Part shown: piece after piece, positions 44,600-56,672 of the stretch
Numbering within the stretch: position 1 is the stretch's first letter
Layout: the number at the start of each line of letters is the position of its first letter
The notes under the pieces: model-generated
What the model saw: the letters and a program-made list of their open reading frames with translations, nothing else
Database searches by the model: none
Told to the model about the DNA's origin: nothing
From: Boesenbergia rotunda
Lineage: Eukaryota; Streptophyta; Magnoliopsida; Zingiberales; Zingiberaceae
Assembly: GCA_024364735.1 (NCBI GenBank)
Contig: JAGFNQ010000887.1
Span: 497,569-561,568, forward strand
Length of the DNA stretch: 64,000 bases
Direction of reading: 5' to 3'
Position numbers and translations under genes: made by a program

Positions 44600-46340
44600 A
44601 AGTCCTCAGCAAATTGTAGATCATGAAGTCCTCTTTAGTTTGATATAAAGAACAACTCGAAACTCCAACCGAAGAAAAAGTTATCGCCGTTTCAAAATTG
44701 GTCTGTAGTGTAATTAGGGGTGTGCTCCTTCACACGGTCGTGCCTCTTTTTCCACACGACTATGCCTAGGAGAGGCATGGTCATACCTCCCCAAAATTTG
44801 GTTTTCTCAAATTGGTGTTTTCAGTAAAATTGTAGATATTGAAGTCATCTTCAATTTTCATGAAGAACATCTTGAGATTCCAAACAAGTAAGAAGTTATG
44901 GTCGTTTAAAAATTGGTCTGCAGAGCAATCTTGGCATGCCTTGGCACACGGCTGTGTCTGGGATAGGCACGGTCGCGTGCCTGGAAAACCTGGTTTTCAT
45001 GGGCTAAGGTTTTCACAAGCAATCTTTAGTTTGATATTTGAAACGACCTATAATTCCAACCGAGCTAAAAATTATGGTCATTTTACTTTCGCTCTGCAGT
45101 GCTTTCTGGAATTTGACACTGCCATGCTAAAAGGCACGGCCAAGCCATGTAGCATTCTGTATAAAATGGAAAATCAATATGGCCATGTTCTTCGGCTCTT
45201 CCTGATCATGTGGAAGAAATTTGGGTTCATTTTTACATCATTTGGACCCCCCATTTGGCTCAAAGAAATTCAGCCCTTCACATGGCATTCTTCTTATCTA
45301 TTATGTCTTCCGTTCAATTTCCTGTACTTCTAAGCTCTTGCACACTTAGACACAAGGATCAAAATAAATAGGACCTAACTTGACTTAGTTGATCACACCA
45401 ATACTATCCAGGAGTACTTGTAATCTCTCCCTTTTTGATGTACATTAACCCGAGCTAAGTTAGGGAAAAAAACATAAACAGTAAGAAAATAAGTAATAAT
45501 ATTTTTGTAAAAAAATAAGTAATAATATTTTTATAATAAAGTATAAAATATTTTATAATTAAAACCTCTGCTTTAACTTAATTCCCTTTTCTTCTCCTTT
45601 ATTCACATAAAAAAATTGTTAATGTTAAAAAAAACTTTTTTAACTTAAAAGATTCATTTTAATAGTGCATAAATTTTGAAAAATAAATATTTGAAAATTA
45701 ATTTGACTTTGAAAAATGCATAATATTTTGTCAGGGTTAAAATTTAACGGTTAGTCTTTGAAAAATTTGGTTTTTCAAAATTTGATTTCAAAGTATTTTT
45801 AAAATTAAAAATTTTAGTTTTGATAAAAAAAATTTGTAAAAAGTTATCTACTGTGAAAAAATCATCAAATTTTTGTCAAAATAGAAAAATTGGCACATTC
45901 ATTTTTGTAAAAATTTTCAAAATAATTTTTTTTCTAAGTATAAAAAAATAATTTTTATGTTAGAATTAATAATTTTTTAAAAGATAATTCTCAAAATTAG
46001 TATGTGGGATTCTGCTCCATTCTATCTAATCAGGATTTTCTTTATTATGTTATTTTTATTAATAAATTTAACAAGTTTATTTGGATTTTTCATATGAAAA
46101 GAAAACCTAATCTCTTTGACAATTTTTGTCATTGTCAAAAATGTTGAGTGTATTTTGATCGTAAAATACTCTCCCTTCATTTTGATTAGGGAGGAGAGTA
46201 TTAAGCGCTTCATTTTCATCTTACCTCCTCTGATATCCTTCATTGAGTCTCAAACTAGCTTTATTGTCGATAGACTTATTAAAAGTAACATGTCAACAAA
46301 TATATATCCACCCAGTCGAAAATGGAGGCAACGGTACCCA
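44600..46340 (-). mobile_element. Copia-like element 4, LTR end plus interior fragment
   Basis: TTGCACACTTAGACACAAGG and the stretch up to GAGTACTTGTA (45,414-45,424) parallel the end of element 1's LTR. The following ATCTCTCCCTTTTTGATG is the same polypurine tract read from the other strand. The interior (45,430-46,340) is AT-rich non-coding, like element 1's. Within the LTR, three diverged units of about 150-200 bp (AACTCCAACC, AAGTTATGGTCGTTT, ATTGGTCTGCAG) stand at 44,630-45,170. No second LTR in the window. Confidence 0.6.
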
Positions 46341-47287
46341 TGATGCAAATTACTATAACCAAAGAAAATATATTGTTGAGAGCGAGGGTTTAACTTATTT
46401 TTAGAGTAAGGACGTAACCAAGGATGGTAGCTGCTACAACGTAAAACTCACTAGACTAGGTCATTATAGCAACTACTGACAATAACTGCTACGATATCAA
46501 GGGTGAGATAGATTAAGCCACCGATCAATATTAAAAGTATAAGTTCCTAATTCTATAAGATAGACAACATAAGGAAGATAGAGTTGTTACAAGACATCAA
46601 CAAAATAAAAGAAATATCAACACAAGAAAAGGAAGAGCTATAAAATGATACCATTCTCTAGCCTACGGACTTCTAAACCGATCCCCTAACAATCCATGCT
46701 TTCTAGCAGATTGATAACCGCTTTCACAGCTGCCTCGACCTCTATCAGCGTTTGAAGAGCTCACTATGTGAAATTAAGTGATATACTTCGGATATTAAAC
46801 GAAGTAATATGTATATAATTACCGAAGTATAGAAACGTGAAGTAAAAAGGGTGTATTTATTACTTCGTCACAAAATGATGAAGTCTTTATCCAGTCTAAA
46901 CCGGTTCAAAATTGAACCGTTTATGAAGTAAAAAAGCCCTTTTACTTCATCGATTTTGTATAAGTACCGAAGTAATTGATCACATATAACTTCACAGGTT
47001 ACATTAATTAATGAAGTAAATTATTTATATGACTTCATAATTTTTTAATTGTAATATAGTAAATTTTATATTTAACTTTGCCACTTTTTAAATTTGTATT
47101 ATATTACTATATCATTTATTTATAGTGTAGAAGTAAATAATTATATTTTACTACAACGTAATTTTAAATTAATGAAGTAATTTATATGAACAACTTCATA
47201 AATTTGAATTGGACGAAATAAATATTCATCCACAAATTCTTTCCAAACAGCTTTTGGGATATGATACATACTTGGTGGAGAACTTAA

Positions 47288-47500
47288 GGGGCGCTTGGTA
47301 AGCGGGTTTAGAAGATGGGAATGGAATGAAATCTATTTCATTCCCATTGATGATGCTTGGTATACGAGAATCGGAATCAAAATAAGGATATGATACCCTT
47401 GATTTCATAACCTACCCCCCACTAGGTTATCACCAAACCCATAAACCCCTCAATTAAACCCATTACCATTCCCATTGCCAAATTTATACCAAGCGCCTCC
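47288..47500. mobile_element. Harbinger-type MITE nested in the CACTA element
   Basis: 213 bp, termini GGGGCGCTTGGTA and TACCAAGCGCCTCC, target duplication TAA (47,285-47,287 and 47,501-47,503). Inside are ATGGGAATGG and CCATTCCCATT words on opposite arms. It lies near the 3' side of the transposase fragment without breaking it. Confidence 0.82.
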
Positions 47501-47527
47501 TAATTTTTCAGGATTGTTTTTATTTGG

Positions 47528-48060
47528 CTAAACAAACCTACTAGTGAGTTTGTTTTTGAAAACTCGCCACTTCTGACCTGTTGAACTCATCACATCAGCC
47601 TCACTTTGTGGTGTTAATTCGAACACATTCTACAACACAAAATATTAGTTGGTACTGTTAATAGAGTAGTTCTATAGGAATAAAAAATAATAAGAATATA
47701 ATTAAGAATATCTTACCGAGATCTCTTCCCACAATTTTTGTTTTATGTTTTCTGGAACAGTAGGCCATGACTTTATGTTGATTGGCACCATGGATCTACC
47801 AACAGAGCCAATGTAAGATTGCAATGTCTTTCCATTTGTATTGTATAATGACCGTCCCAAGTTATCATAATCAATCTTCACCTTTTTTACTCATCTTGCA
47901 GCTGCACTAAACTTACACATCAATGTAGGACCTCGCTTGTTCTTCTTCACATTTACATGTTCGATCACATCAGTAACTCCATGCGCATCAGTTACTTCAT
48001 GTAGCTTCGCATCAGCTACTCCGTGTAACTCCTCAATTGCTATCTTATTTTCTTTTTTTT
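47528..48060 (-). pseudogene. Plant transposase (Ptta/En/Spm, Transposase_24-like) fragment
   Basis: Two exons can be read. The upstream one ends at 47,717 and contains VKIDYDNLGRSLYNTNGKTL, SYIGSVGRSMVPINIKSWP and NIKQKLWEEIS before a gtaaga donor. The downstream one (47,528-47,629) reads NVFELTPQSEADVMSSTGQK, WRVFKNKLTSRFV, stop. Upstream of 47,891 the frame is cut by a TGA (codon after SAAAR, probably a former CGA) but continues to about 48,060 with KKNKRGPTLMCKFSAAA. The N- and C-terminal parts are absent. Confidence 0.75.
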
Positions 48061-48277
48061 TTACAATCCATCATGTTTTACCTACATAAGAACAAAAATG
48101 AAACCAATATTAAAATCTGCAAAATGATATATATAATTATAATAAAAGTAACATAAACATGTCAAAGGGAGGGGGAGATGCAAGCGTTGTGAAGAGTACT
48201 CGATTGTTTTGGAAAAAAAAAAGTTAAGTTGGAAGTAACCTGTGGCGAAGTATATGCTCGATTTTCACATAGTGGCT

Positions 48278-50768
48278 CCCTTTAACTGGCACACCACTTT
48301 ATCTTACTTTTGTTGCAAGATTGCCACTGGTTTGGAAGGGAGGGAGGCCGAAGAGTCTTTCCAAAATCCAAAAGAAGTGGAAGACGTTAATTCATTGATC
48401 AGTATCATGGAACTAGGAGAAGGTCTTATTTTCTTGGCTCCCAAAGGATAAGCCATGATATGAAATTGAAGGGTTTCAGATTTAGGATAATGAAGAATGT
48501 CAATTCTAGAGGTATAATGCAATGGAAGAGTTGGTGAAATTTATTTCAGAGAGTTGAAACATCATTTCCAGATTTATAGGTCATTAAATGCAATGGTAGG
48601 AGTTGGTAAAATTTAATTAATCAAGACCATGTTGTAGGAGTTATGGGTCAGTATAGCTGCTACAACACAAACTATAGATGCTATCATGCTATGAACTCGA
48701 AGCAACTACAACATGATTAAATCTACTACAAGGGGTATTTGCTGATTAAATAATGCAAGGGTTGTGGTTCGTTACGTCCGTAGAATGACCATTCATTCTT
48801 GTTATAAGCCATGGGTCATGAACTATGGGCATGTGAGTTAGAATCCGACTTTGTCAGAAATGCAATTGTGGATGTGTGATACACCTTTTATCCCCCGAAT
48901 CCAATAGTGTCCCTATTTTCTTATAAAATTTAGCGTGACGCAGATGGAGCCTCCTCATTATCGCTTCACTCTTGTCCCAAACACCCCACCTTCACTGTTT
49001 TCTTCATTCCTTTCAATATTTCATGGCATACAAAGGTAAACGAGTAGCTCAGCTATGGCGTCATCTTTTCAACACCGCCTCCATTCAGAAATACTTACAT
49101 CACTAATACTTATAATAGAAAATTTTGACTACGTCAAATCTAAAAAATCTGCTAATATGTCTTCCTCTCAAGGTAAAAATGACAAAGCTTATTTCCCTCA
49201 TAGTGAGGAGTTGTTTTTATTGTAAGTTTTCATATGTTTCTACACTGAGATTGTCCACTTCCATCGGAACGGCATATTGTCCGTAAGCTCTATTTTTTTT
49301 TAATTTTAGAGTTTTGTTAAATAAGTGCATTTCTCTTTAAAAGCTCAGAAAAATAAATCTTATAGCAATTCTTATAGATTAAGACAATGAAATTACTATG
49401 TTTGGAGTTCATTGCAAAAGACATGGGTTGTGATACGTAAATATTGAGAAAGATTCATATAATTGTTGCGTAGTCCTTACTGCCTAATTCCAAATAAATC
49501 TCATAAATAAATTAAAAAACTACAATTCTAAATTGACTTGCATGCTAGAGCTTTGTGATCTGGTACGTGTTTAATCGTAATTTGTATGTTTGATTTTGTT
49601 TATATATATATATATATATATACCCTGAGAAAATATACATATATATATATATACAAAATTGGGGTGCGCTCTATGCTAAACATAGTATATATCTTATTTT
49701 TCTTGTGCATATTTATATTTGCTTATGGTCTAACCTGATTTTGTTAACATAAAATTGCATTTATTTTTTTGAGTTTCAATGAATTGTCACTCAAGAATCA
49801 ATTTAAAAACTCATTTTGAAGATCGATCAATAAAATTTAGTGACTTCAGTCAGATAATGTGATACCTTAGTTACGTCATATTTTGAATGAAATCAAATTT
49901 TGAGTTCCTATCTAATTTCTAGTTTTTGATCGAAACGATTCGAGGTGAAAAAGTGATTCGCTCTTCCTTAGTACTCCACCAATCCTATTATGCCTCTAGA
50001 GGTCCATACTTATTCAAAAATCGGACAACATATTTTCTATACGGCGGACAATATAAAACTTATATACATACATCCCTGCAGACAAATAAAACATAGCCAC
50101 ACACGAATGACAATAATAAAAACTAAACATCACATCTACGCAATTAACAATAAGCATAATAAATTTTGTTAAAGAAATACTACAAATTCAAAGTCCAATG
50201 GAAATAAATGACTGCAAGTCCACTAGCAAAATAAAAATAACAACATCTCTAGAAAATGTGAAACAACTCAAAACGGGAAAAAAACTTGACACTAAGGGAC
50301 GACAAATGGATCGTCTCCTGGCGGCATGAGACACAACTATCTACTACCTGAAACAAAAAGAAAAATAAGCGGTGGTGAGTCTGGGATCGAACTCCGGGGG
50401 TATAGCGAATAGATAAATGCATGGTATAAACAAAATAATCAAAGCAGATAGAAATAAGGTATACAGCCTCTGAAAAGTAAAACATATAACAATTGCGAAA
50501 ACATACCTGCGGGGTATGATCAGAAACTCCCATAGCAAATTAATAAGCTACTCGTACTACTGAGCAAATCTGATTAAATAATAAATACAAATAAAATACA
50601 TATATGAATGTCAATCAAATGCAACAATTATAGCTCAAACAAATACAAGGTATATCGTATGCAAATGATACAATGACATATGTCATCCCTACACATCAAT
50701 CTATAACCATCACACATATCTACTTGGCTGACCGGGAAAGGGTTGTGACAACTGTACGCACTCTAACA
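48278..50768. other. Intergenic, AT-rich
   Basis: No gene supported. A (TA)n microsatellite lies at 49,600-49,655. 50,270-50,560 (TCTGGGATCGAACTCCGGGG, CATACCTGCGGGGTATG) resembles LTR material without borders. Confidence 0.5.
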
Positions 50769-51884
50769 TTTTTTTTTAATCAAAAGGAAAGGATCTTATT
50801 TCAAGAAGGGGAAAACCCATTTTAGAAGGGGGGCAAAACCTGACCTTCTAATTTGGGGTAGAATAACAACTGATTTACAATTTTGAGAATGAAAAACCAA
50901 AGATTGGCTAGATACATTTTATGTACAAAACAGCCATTTCAAAATTGATTATAAAACCATCAGTTCTATTCCACCTTGATATATTTTCCATAATTTTCAA
51001 GATAACCCATGAAGAACTGAAACACTTGAGAAATTATCATCTTTAAAAGCCGCATTAAGGATCAAGAACCAAAGAGAAATTATCCATCTTTTAAATCCGC
51101 ATCCAGAAATCAACCAGCCTTTCAGAGAAAAAGTCAGCTTTGAGCGCAAGTATTACTAAATATCAGAGTTTGGCATCAGATTCTTCACAACATTCACAAT
51201 GCAATTTTCCAGAAATAAGCTTATCAACCATTTTCATAAAACCACTAGCCTTATCCTCAACTTTATCAAAACAAGCAATACAGAAATCATCAAAGCAATC
51301 AGTAATCAGCCAAGCAAATTTCAGTATCAGATTACAAAAGCCTCTGATAAAATCGTTCAGTAATAGATTTCAGGAACCTCTGATAGCATCCATTTCAGTA
51401 TCAGATTACAGTATCAGATTTCAGAAGCCAAGCAAGTTTCTGGCTAACAACAACCCTGTAATTCAGTAAATAATGAAGCCAACAAATCTGTAAAACAGTG
51501 TTTCAGTTAACAAAGAAGCTGAACGAAAAATTCAAACTGCACTCATATTTGGCTAACAGACATAGGACATCAATACCAGGGAACTGCAAGTATCGATGGT
51601 TTCCTTTAAAGCTTAACACTTCTGAAGCTATCAAAAGAATAGATCTTCCATAACAATAGCCTTGCAAGTTACACTTGAAGGTCACCCCCTGAATAATGAA
51701 TTCTGAACTTTAAAGACCAAGAGCAAATCCTGCTTTCTGACAGTTATCAGTGAACACATAATTGGCACACCAACACAACAGATGAAACCAAGCACTATCA
51801 AATCCTAGAACATGAAATCCATAATTTGACAAAACAGCACTAAGAATGCAACATAAAAGACTAAAAATTTAAAACTTAATTGTC

Positions 51885-54800
51885 TCAGCAGCCCAAGTAA
51901 ACAGAATGATCCACCGCTTTTTTGGCAAAACGAATGTACGACATGTTTAATCTATCTAATTTGCAAATGCCAATAAGCATCTTATCTATTTCATCAGCGC
52001 CCAAAATCTTTTCTACAGAAGAACTGAAGGCTTGGTTTGCAAGGTAATCAGCAACTGAATTAGCCTCCCTATATGTATGTGTAAGCCAAATCTGATGTTG
52101 GCTTAATATAACTTTAATTTTAATAATCAGCTTGCGATATTTCCATGGAAACAACGAAGATTGTAGCATCTTTAGAGCCACTAAAGAATCTAATTCTAGC
52201 CAGATGGGGGTGTAGTTATTGTTCAAACATAATTCCAACCCTTTCAATATTGCGGTTAGTTCAGCCTTGACATTCGAAGCAATACCAATAACACCAAACC
52301 TTGCTAACATGATCCGACCCTCATGATTTCTGATTATAACTCCATATGAGGCAGGACCTGGGTTGCCCTTTGAGCACCCATTTGTATTAACCTTATAAAT
52401 TCCATATTTCGGCATCTTCCAGAGTACTATTGAAATGCTAGTAACAACCCTATTATTTACCTGATAGCCCATACTTCTTATTGACTTACTACAACCTTTC
52501 CACTGATTCTTCTTGATCAGGCCTGCTACCATAGCTGTCAGTATATAAGAGCTGACTTTCCATATAATCCTGTTAGCCAATGGCCTGATACCACGATGTT
52601 TAGCATCATTCCTAGCGCACCATAAATGCCAAAAAATCAATAAAGGAATCGCTTCTTTAATATGCCCATCTCTTGACCAAGAATTACCAAATTTCCAGCT
52701 CTCCAAAATCTGATATCTATTCACCCCAAATATTTGAGAAAAGTATCTCCAAGCCTCCTTAGCAATCGGACCCATAAAAAAACAATGATCCCAAGATTCT
52801 ACAGCATTACAACAATGACATTTAGAGGCTAATTCCACACCTCTTTGCTGCAATATTTCATCTAATGGTAACCTTCTCTTCAAAAAACGCCAAATAAAAA
52901 CCGATATACTTGGGAAGAGAATCTTACTCCAGCAAGCTCTCCAAAGTCCATCAGGCTGCTGCACATTTCTGATGCAATTCCAGGCTGACTTTAAAGTGAA
53001 TTTGCCATTCAAGGTTGGCTTCCAGAGAACGATGTCACGGCAGTTCAGATTCTTCCCAAATATTGTTACTTCTTCCTTCCTCCTAGGGACATTAAAGTCC
53101 AATATTTCCTCCACAATTCTGGTTGGGACAAAGTTTCTCGGTTTGGATGAATTCCAGCCTTCGTTGCTAATAAATTCCAACACTTTACAGTTTGGGTTCC
53201 CCACTACCTCACAAGTTTGAAATAGTGGACCTTGATCTAGCCACGTGTTATACCAAAAATTTATCTCACCATTGCCAACAATCCAACCAATGTTGTCCTC
53301 TGCTAAGCATCTAATTTTTATAAGCCATCGTCAACAAGGAGAAGCCCTCCAATTAGCCGAAACCACAGTTGAAGGAGTTGATCGACAATACATCTTCAAT
53401 AAAAAATTTGCCCAAGGGGTGCCTTGTTCTTGGAATCTGAACCAAAGCTTCATTGCAGTAGCTGTGGCAATATCTGATAATTTCCTGATTCCCAAGCCCC
53501 CCTATAACTTTGGCTTACAAATATCAGACCAAGCTATCCAATGAATTTTCTTTTTTGCATTAGACATACCCCAGAAAAAGTTAGCAAATATCATTTCTAT
53601 TTGATGTTGAACCGACAAAGGTGGGAGGAGAACTTGCAAGGTATAAAAAGGAATTGAAGTTAAAACACTTTGAATAAGAAGCAAACGACCACCATATGTT
53701 AGTCTCTGGATATTCCAACCCATTAGCCTCTTATTGATTTTCCCAATTAATGATTGAAAATGACTTGATTTTCTGCTCCCAGCTGCAATAGGGACACCCA
53801 AATACATCATAGGGTGTTGACCTTCCATAAAACCAGTAACAGAAGCAATTAAACCTTTTTTGATACTTGAAATACTTTTGGCTGGAAAAAATAGACTTTT
53901 ACCCGCATTAATAGATTGGCCAGAGCATAACTCATACTCCTCCAAAAATTTCTTGATGTGCTTGACATTATTGATTGACCCATTCATACAAATAACAATA
54001 TCATCAGCATAAGCTAAGTGAGATAACTTGAAGTCACAACCCAAAGTGAAATATAGTTGAGAGAATTTATTAAACAAAGCATCCAGACCTCTTGATAAGA
54101 ATTCCGCCGCAATAATAAAGAGTAGTGGAGAAATAGGATCACCCTGCCTTAGGCCTCTTCTAGAATGAAAAAAATCCGACAGGTGTCCATTGATTTTAAC
54201 AGAAAACCAACATTCTGTGATGCAACATTTGATAAGTCCAATAAAAGCAACCGAAAAACCAAAAGCCTCCATGACTTTAAAAAGAAAAGACCATTGAACT
54301 CTATCAAAAGCTTTAGTCATGTCTAACTTCAAAATTAAATTGCCACCCCTGACATGATAATTCAGCTTATGATTAACCTCTTGAGCCAATAGTATATTAT
54401 TCGAGATCAATCTGTCTGATATAAAACCACTCTGCGAAGGAGAAATGATTTTGTTCATGATTTTGCTCAATCTTGAAGCTTATAGCTTGGAGATAATCTT
54501 GTTTGAAACATTACACAAACTAATTGGCCTGAAATCTTTCCATTGTTGTGCATTATCTATTTTTGGAATTAAAATAATTGTAGTAGCCGCCATACCCTTT
54601 GGCATTGAGCTACCATGAAAGAAATCCAAAACTGCTTCCAATATATCATCCTTAATAATTTCCCAGCAGGATCTATAAAATTGTGTTGAGAATCCATCAG
54701 GACCCGCCGTGTTGTCAATAGACATTTCCCAAATAATACCTTTTATTTCCTCCATATTCGAAAGTATGGAAATACTAGCATTATCACCTACATTAACCAA

Positions 54801-56033
54801 GGTAGGTATATGATCAAAATTAACATCATCACAATTATAAATCTCACCAGTTAACAGCTTCTCAAAGAAAGCCGAACTTGAAGCATGAATTAGCTCCGGT
54901 TTGTCTAAGCAGATCCCTTCATCCCATACTCTGAAGATCCTGCTAGCTAATCTTTTTTTTTTTAACCAAACCATGAAAAAATTTGGTATTTCTTTCACCT
55001 TCAGACATCCACTTCACTGCAGCCTTTTGTCTCCAGAAAATCTCTTCCATGTGCAGTGTATTGAAGAGTTGTTCCTGCTTCTGTTCTTTGATTATTTTAT
55101 TAGCTTCCGAAGGATCTAAATCAAAAAAATTTTCTGCCTCAGCAAAACTTTCCTCTGCTTTGATGATGTTATCATGTATATTACCAAAAACCTCCCAATT
55201 CCACCATTTCAAATGATCTTTGAGCCTTTTTAACTTGAATTGCAGTTTTTTGAGACCTTTCACAGCAATCAGTAGTTTCCAATTCAGAGTAACAGTTTGA
55301 AAAAAATTACATTGTTTGATCCACATGTTCTGAAAACGAAATGAGGCAGTAGGTTTAGGAAATTTGGGAAAAGTAATGAGCAATGGGCAATGATCAGAGG
55401 CATCCTGCTTAGATGCTCTACACGAACTAAAAATTCACTAGCATTCCAAGAAGAAGATGATAGAACTCTGTCCAAACGCTTCCATATTTTATTATTTGAC
55501 CAAGTGAATCAATCCCCAAAAAAACCGTCATCAACTAAACCAACTAACATAAGAAATTCATTAAAATCATTAACTGGCCCAAGCTTAGATATAAAACCTT
55601 TAGAATGCTCACTTGGATTGGAAATGTCATTGAAGTCTCTACCGATTAACCAATATTCAGAATCATCTGGACTAATTTCTAATAGCTTATCCCAAAGAAC
55701 AGCTCTATCTGATTGTGAACATTTGGCATAAACCACTATAATTATCATTTTTATAGGAAAGATATCCGAACTAATTTTCATATGAAGAAACTGCTCATGG
55801 TCCAATAACAATTCAAATTCTATATTAGAATCATACAGAAATCAGATTTTTCCAGAGCAATTGGAAATGGCATTAGCAAAACCCAGCCGCCTAGTAATAG
55901 AAATCTCATTTAGTTTAATAAATGGTTCGAGAATGCCCAAGAAATTCAGATGATACTTTCCTCTTAGAAAGCAAATTCTTCTTAGTGATGCATCATTACC
56001 AATCCCTCTAATGTTCCATATGATACCAGCCAT
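51885..56033 (-). pseudogene. LINE ORF2: endonuclease, reverse transcriptase, RNase H (decayed)
   Basis: Starts MAGIIWNIRGIGNDASLRRI (APE-type endonuclease; ASDHCPLLITFP near 55,390). The RT region has AGPDGFSTQFY, LKLDMTKAFDRVQW, RRGLRQGDPISPLLF and LAYADDIVICM, so its catalytic YADD is intact. A cysteine-rich zf-RVT-like region (CHCCNAVESWDHCFF) and RNase H (YKVNTNGCSKGNPG, LELDSLVAL, REANSVADYLA) follow. I see in-frame stops near 55,842, 55,509 (CGA to TGA), 54,480, 53,502 and 53,337, and frameshifts near 55,415 and in an A run at 54,952-54,963. Not functional. Confidence 0.85.
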
Positions 56034-56672
56034 TAAAAAAGATTTGAGTAACTAGCATTCTGTGTTTGAGTTTTACTCCTAGTGACTCTTCGAACATCAT
56101 CTGATCCAGCTGTAAAAAAAGCAGCAACTTTTGAATTTTTCTGACCTCTCCCCATTGCCTTGCCCTTGCTTATTTTTTGAGACTCCAATTCTGCTAAATT
56201 ACAAGAAGATGATCTTTGCAGCTGCATCTCAACCTCATTATCTGTGTCTTCCTCTTCCAAAAAGGATTTTGAAGTTTCAGCAATATCAGATACCTTCTGC
56301 TCAACCCAAGGCATTTCATTTTTTCCAGTCTGTAGATCTTCTTCCAATGGAAAAGCTGAAATGTTTACATCAATCTCAGAAAAAGAGCCTTCTGCTAACT
56401 TATCCTTTACACACTCTGCTTCCTTTACAGACCATGAAATATGCTGCTTAGACTTAGTAAATTTGTTATGTTCAGCTACAATAACAATCGGAGCATCATT
56501 GTCCTTCAGTGAATTGTCCTCCTGATCAATCCCATTTTCCACAAGCACATCTTTATTTAGATTGCCTTTACCAACATTTTCATCAATGAATTCATTATTA
56601 TCATGATTTCCATCTTCTAAATCAGCCAAAGTCTGAAATCGATTTATTACTTTATCATGCACATTAACTTCC
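56033..56672 (-). pseudogene. LINE ORF1, C-terminal part
   Basis: Open from the LTR junction at 56,672 (frame EVNVHDKVINRFQTLADLED) to TAA at 56,033-56,035. Acidic, disordered, ending in a basic stretch RRVTRSKTQTQNASYSNLF, as in the C-terminus of plant L1 ORF1 proteins. The N-terminal zinc-knuckle part is not in the window. The stop overlaps the ORF2 start in TAATG. Confidence 0.7.

Larger units (their letters stand above)
46762..48274 (-). mobile_element. Complete small CACTA (En/Spm) element with GCT target duplication
   Basis: Left end CACTATGTGAAA at 46,762; right end is the reverse complement, ending at 48,274. The termini agree over 12 bp, then again in ATATACTTCG. Flanking triplets are GCT (46,759-46,761) and GCT (48,275-48,277), the 3-bp duplication typical of CACTA elements. 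Subterminal DNA is rich in ACTTCG/GAAGTA words. The interior encodes a fragment of a plant En/Spm-type protein on the minus strand and carries a nested MITE. At 1.5 kb and without a full transposase it is non-autonomous. Confidence 0.9.
50769..56672 (-). mobile_element. L1-type LINE, decayed, interrupted by element 3
   Basis: Minus-strand order: ORF1 C-terminal part, ORF2 with endonuclease, reverse transcriptase, zf-RVT-like region and RNase H, then about 1.1 kb of 3' UTR and a terminal A run (T run at about 50,769-50,778 on the plus strand, after TTCCTTTTGATTAA). At 56,672 the ORF1 frame runs directly into the LTR of element 3, so the LINE's 5' part should resume beyond the right edge of the window. 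Confidence 0.85.

Noticed and set aside
51140..51469. 109-codon plus-strand frame
   Set aside because: Antisense to the 3' UTR of the LINE; composition follows simple CAGAT/AAGCC words.
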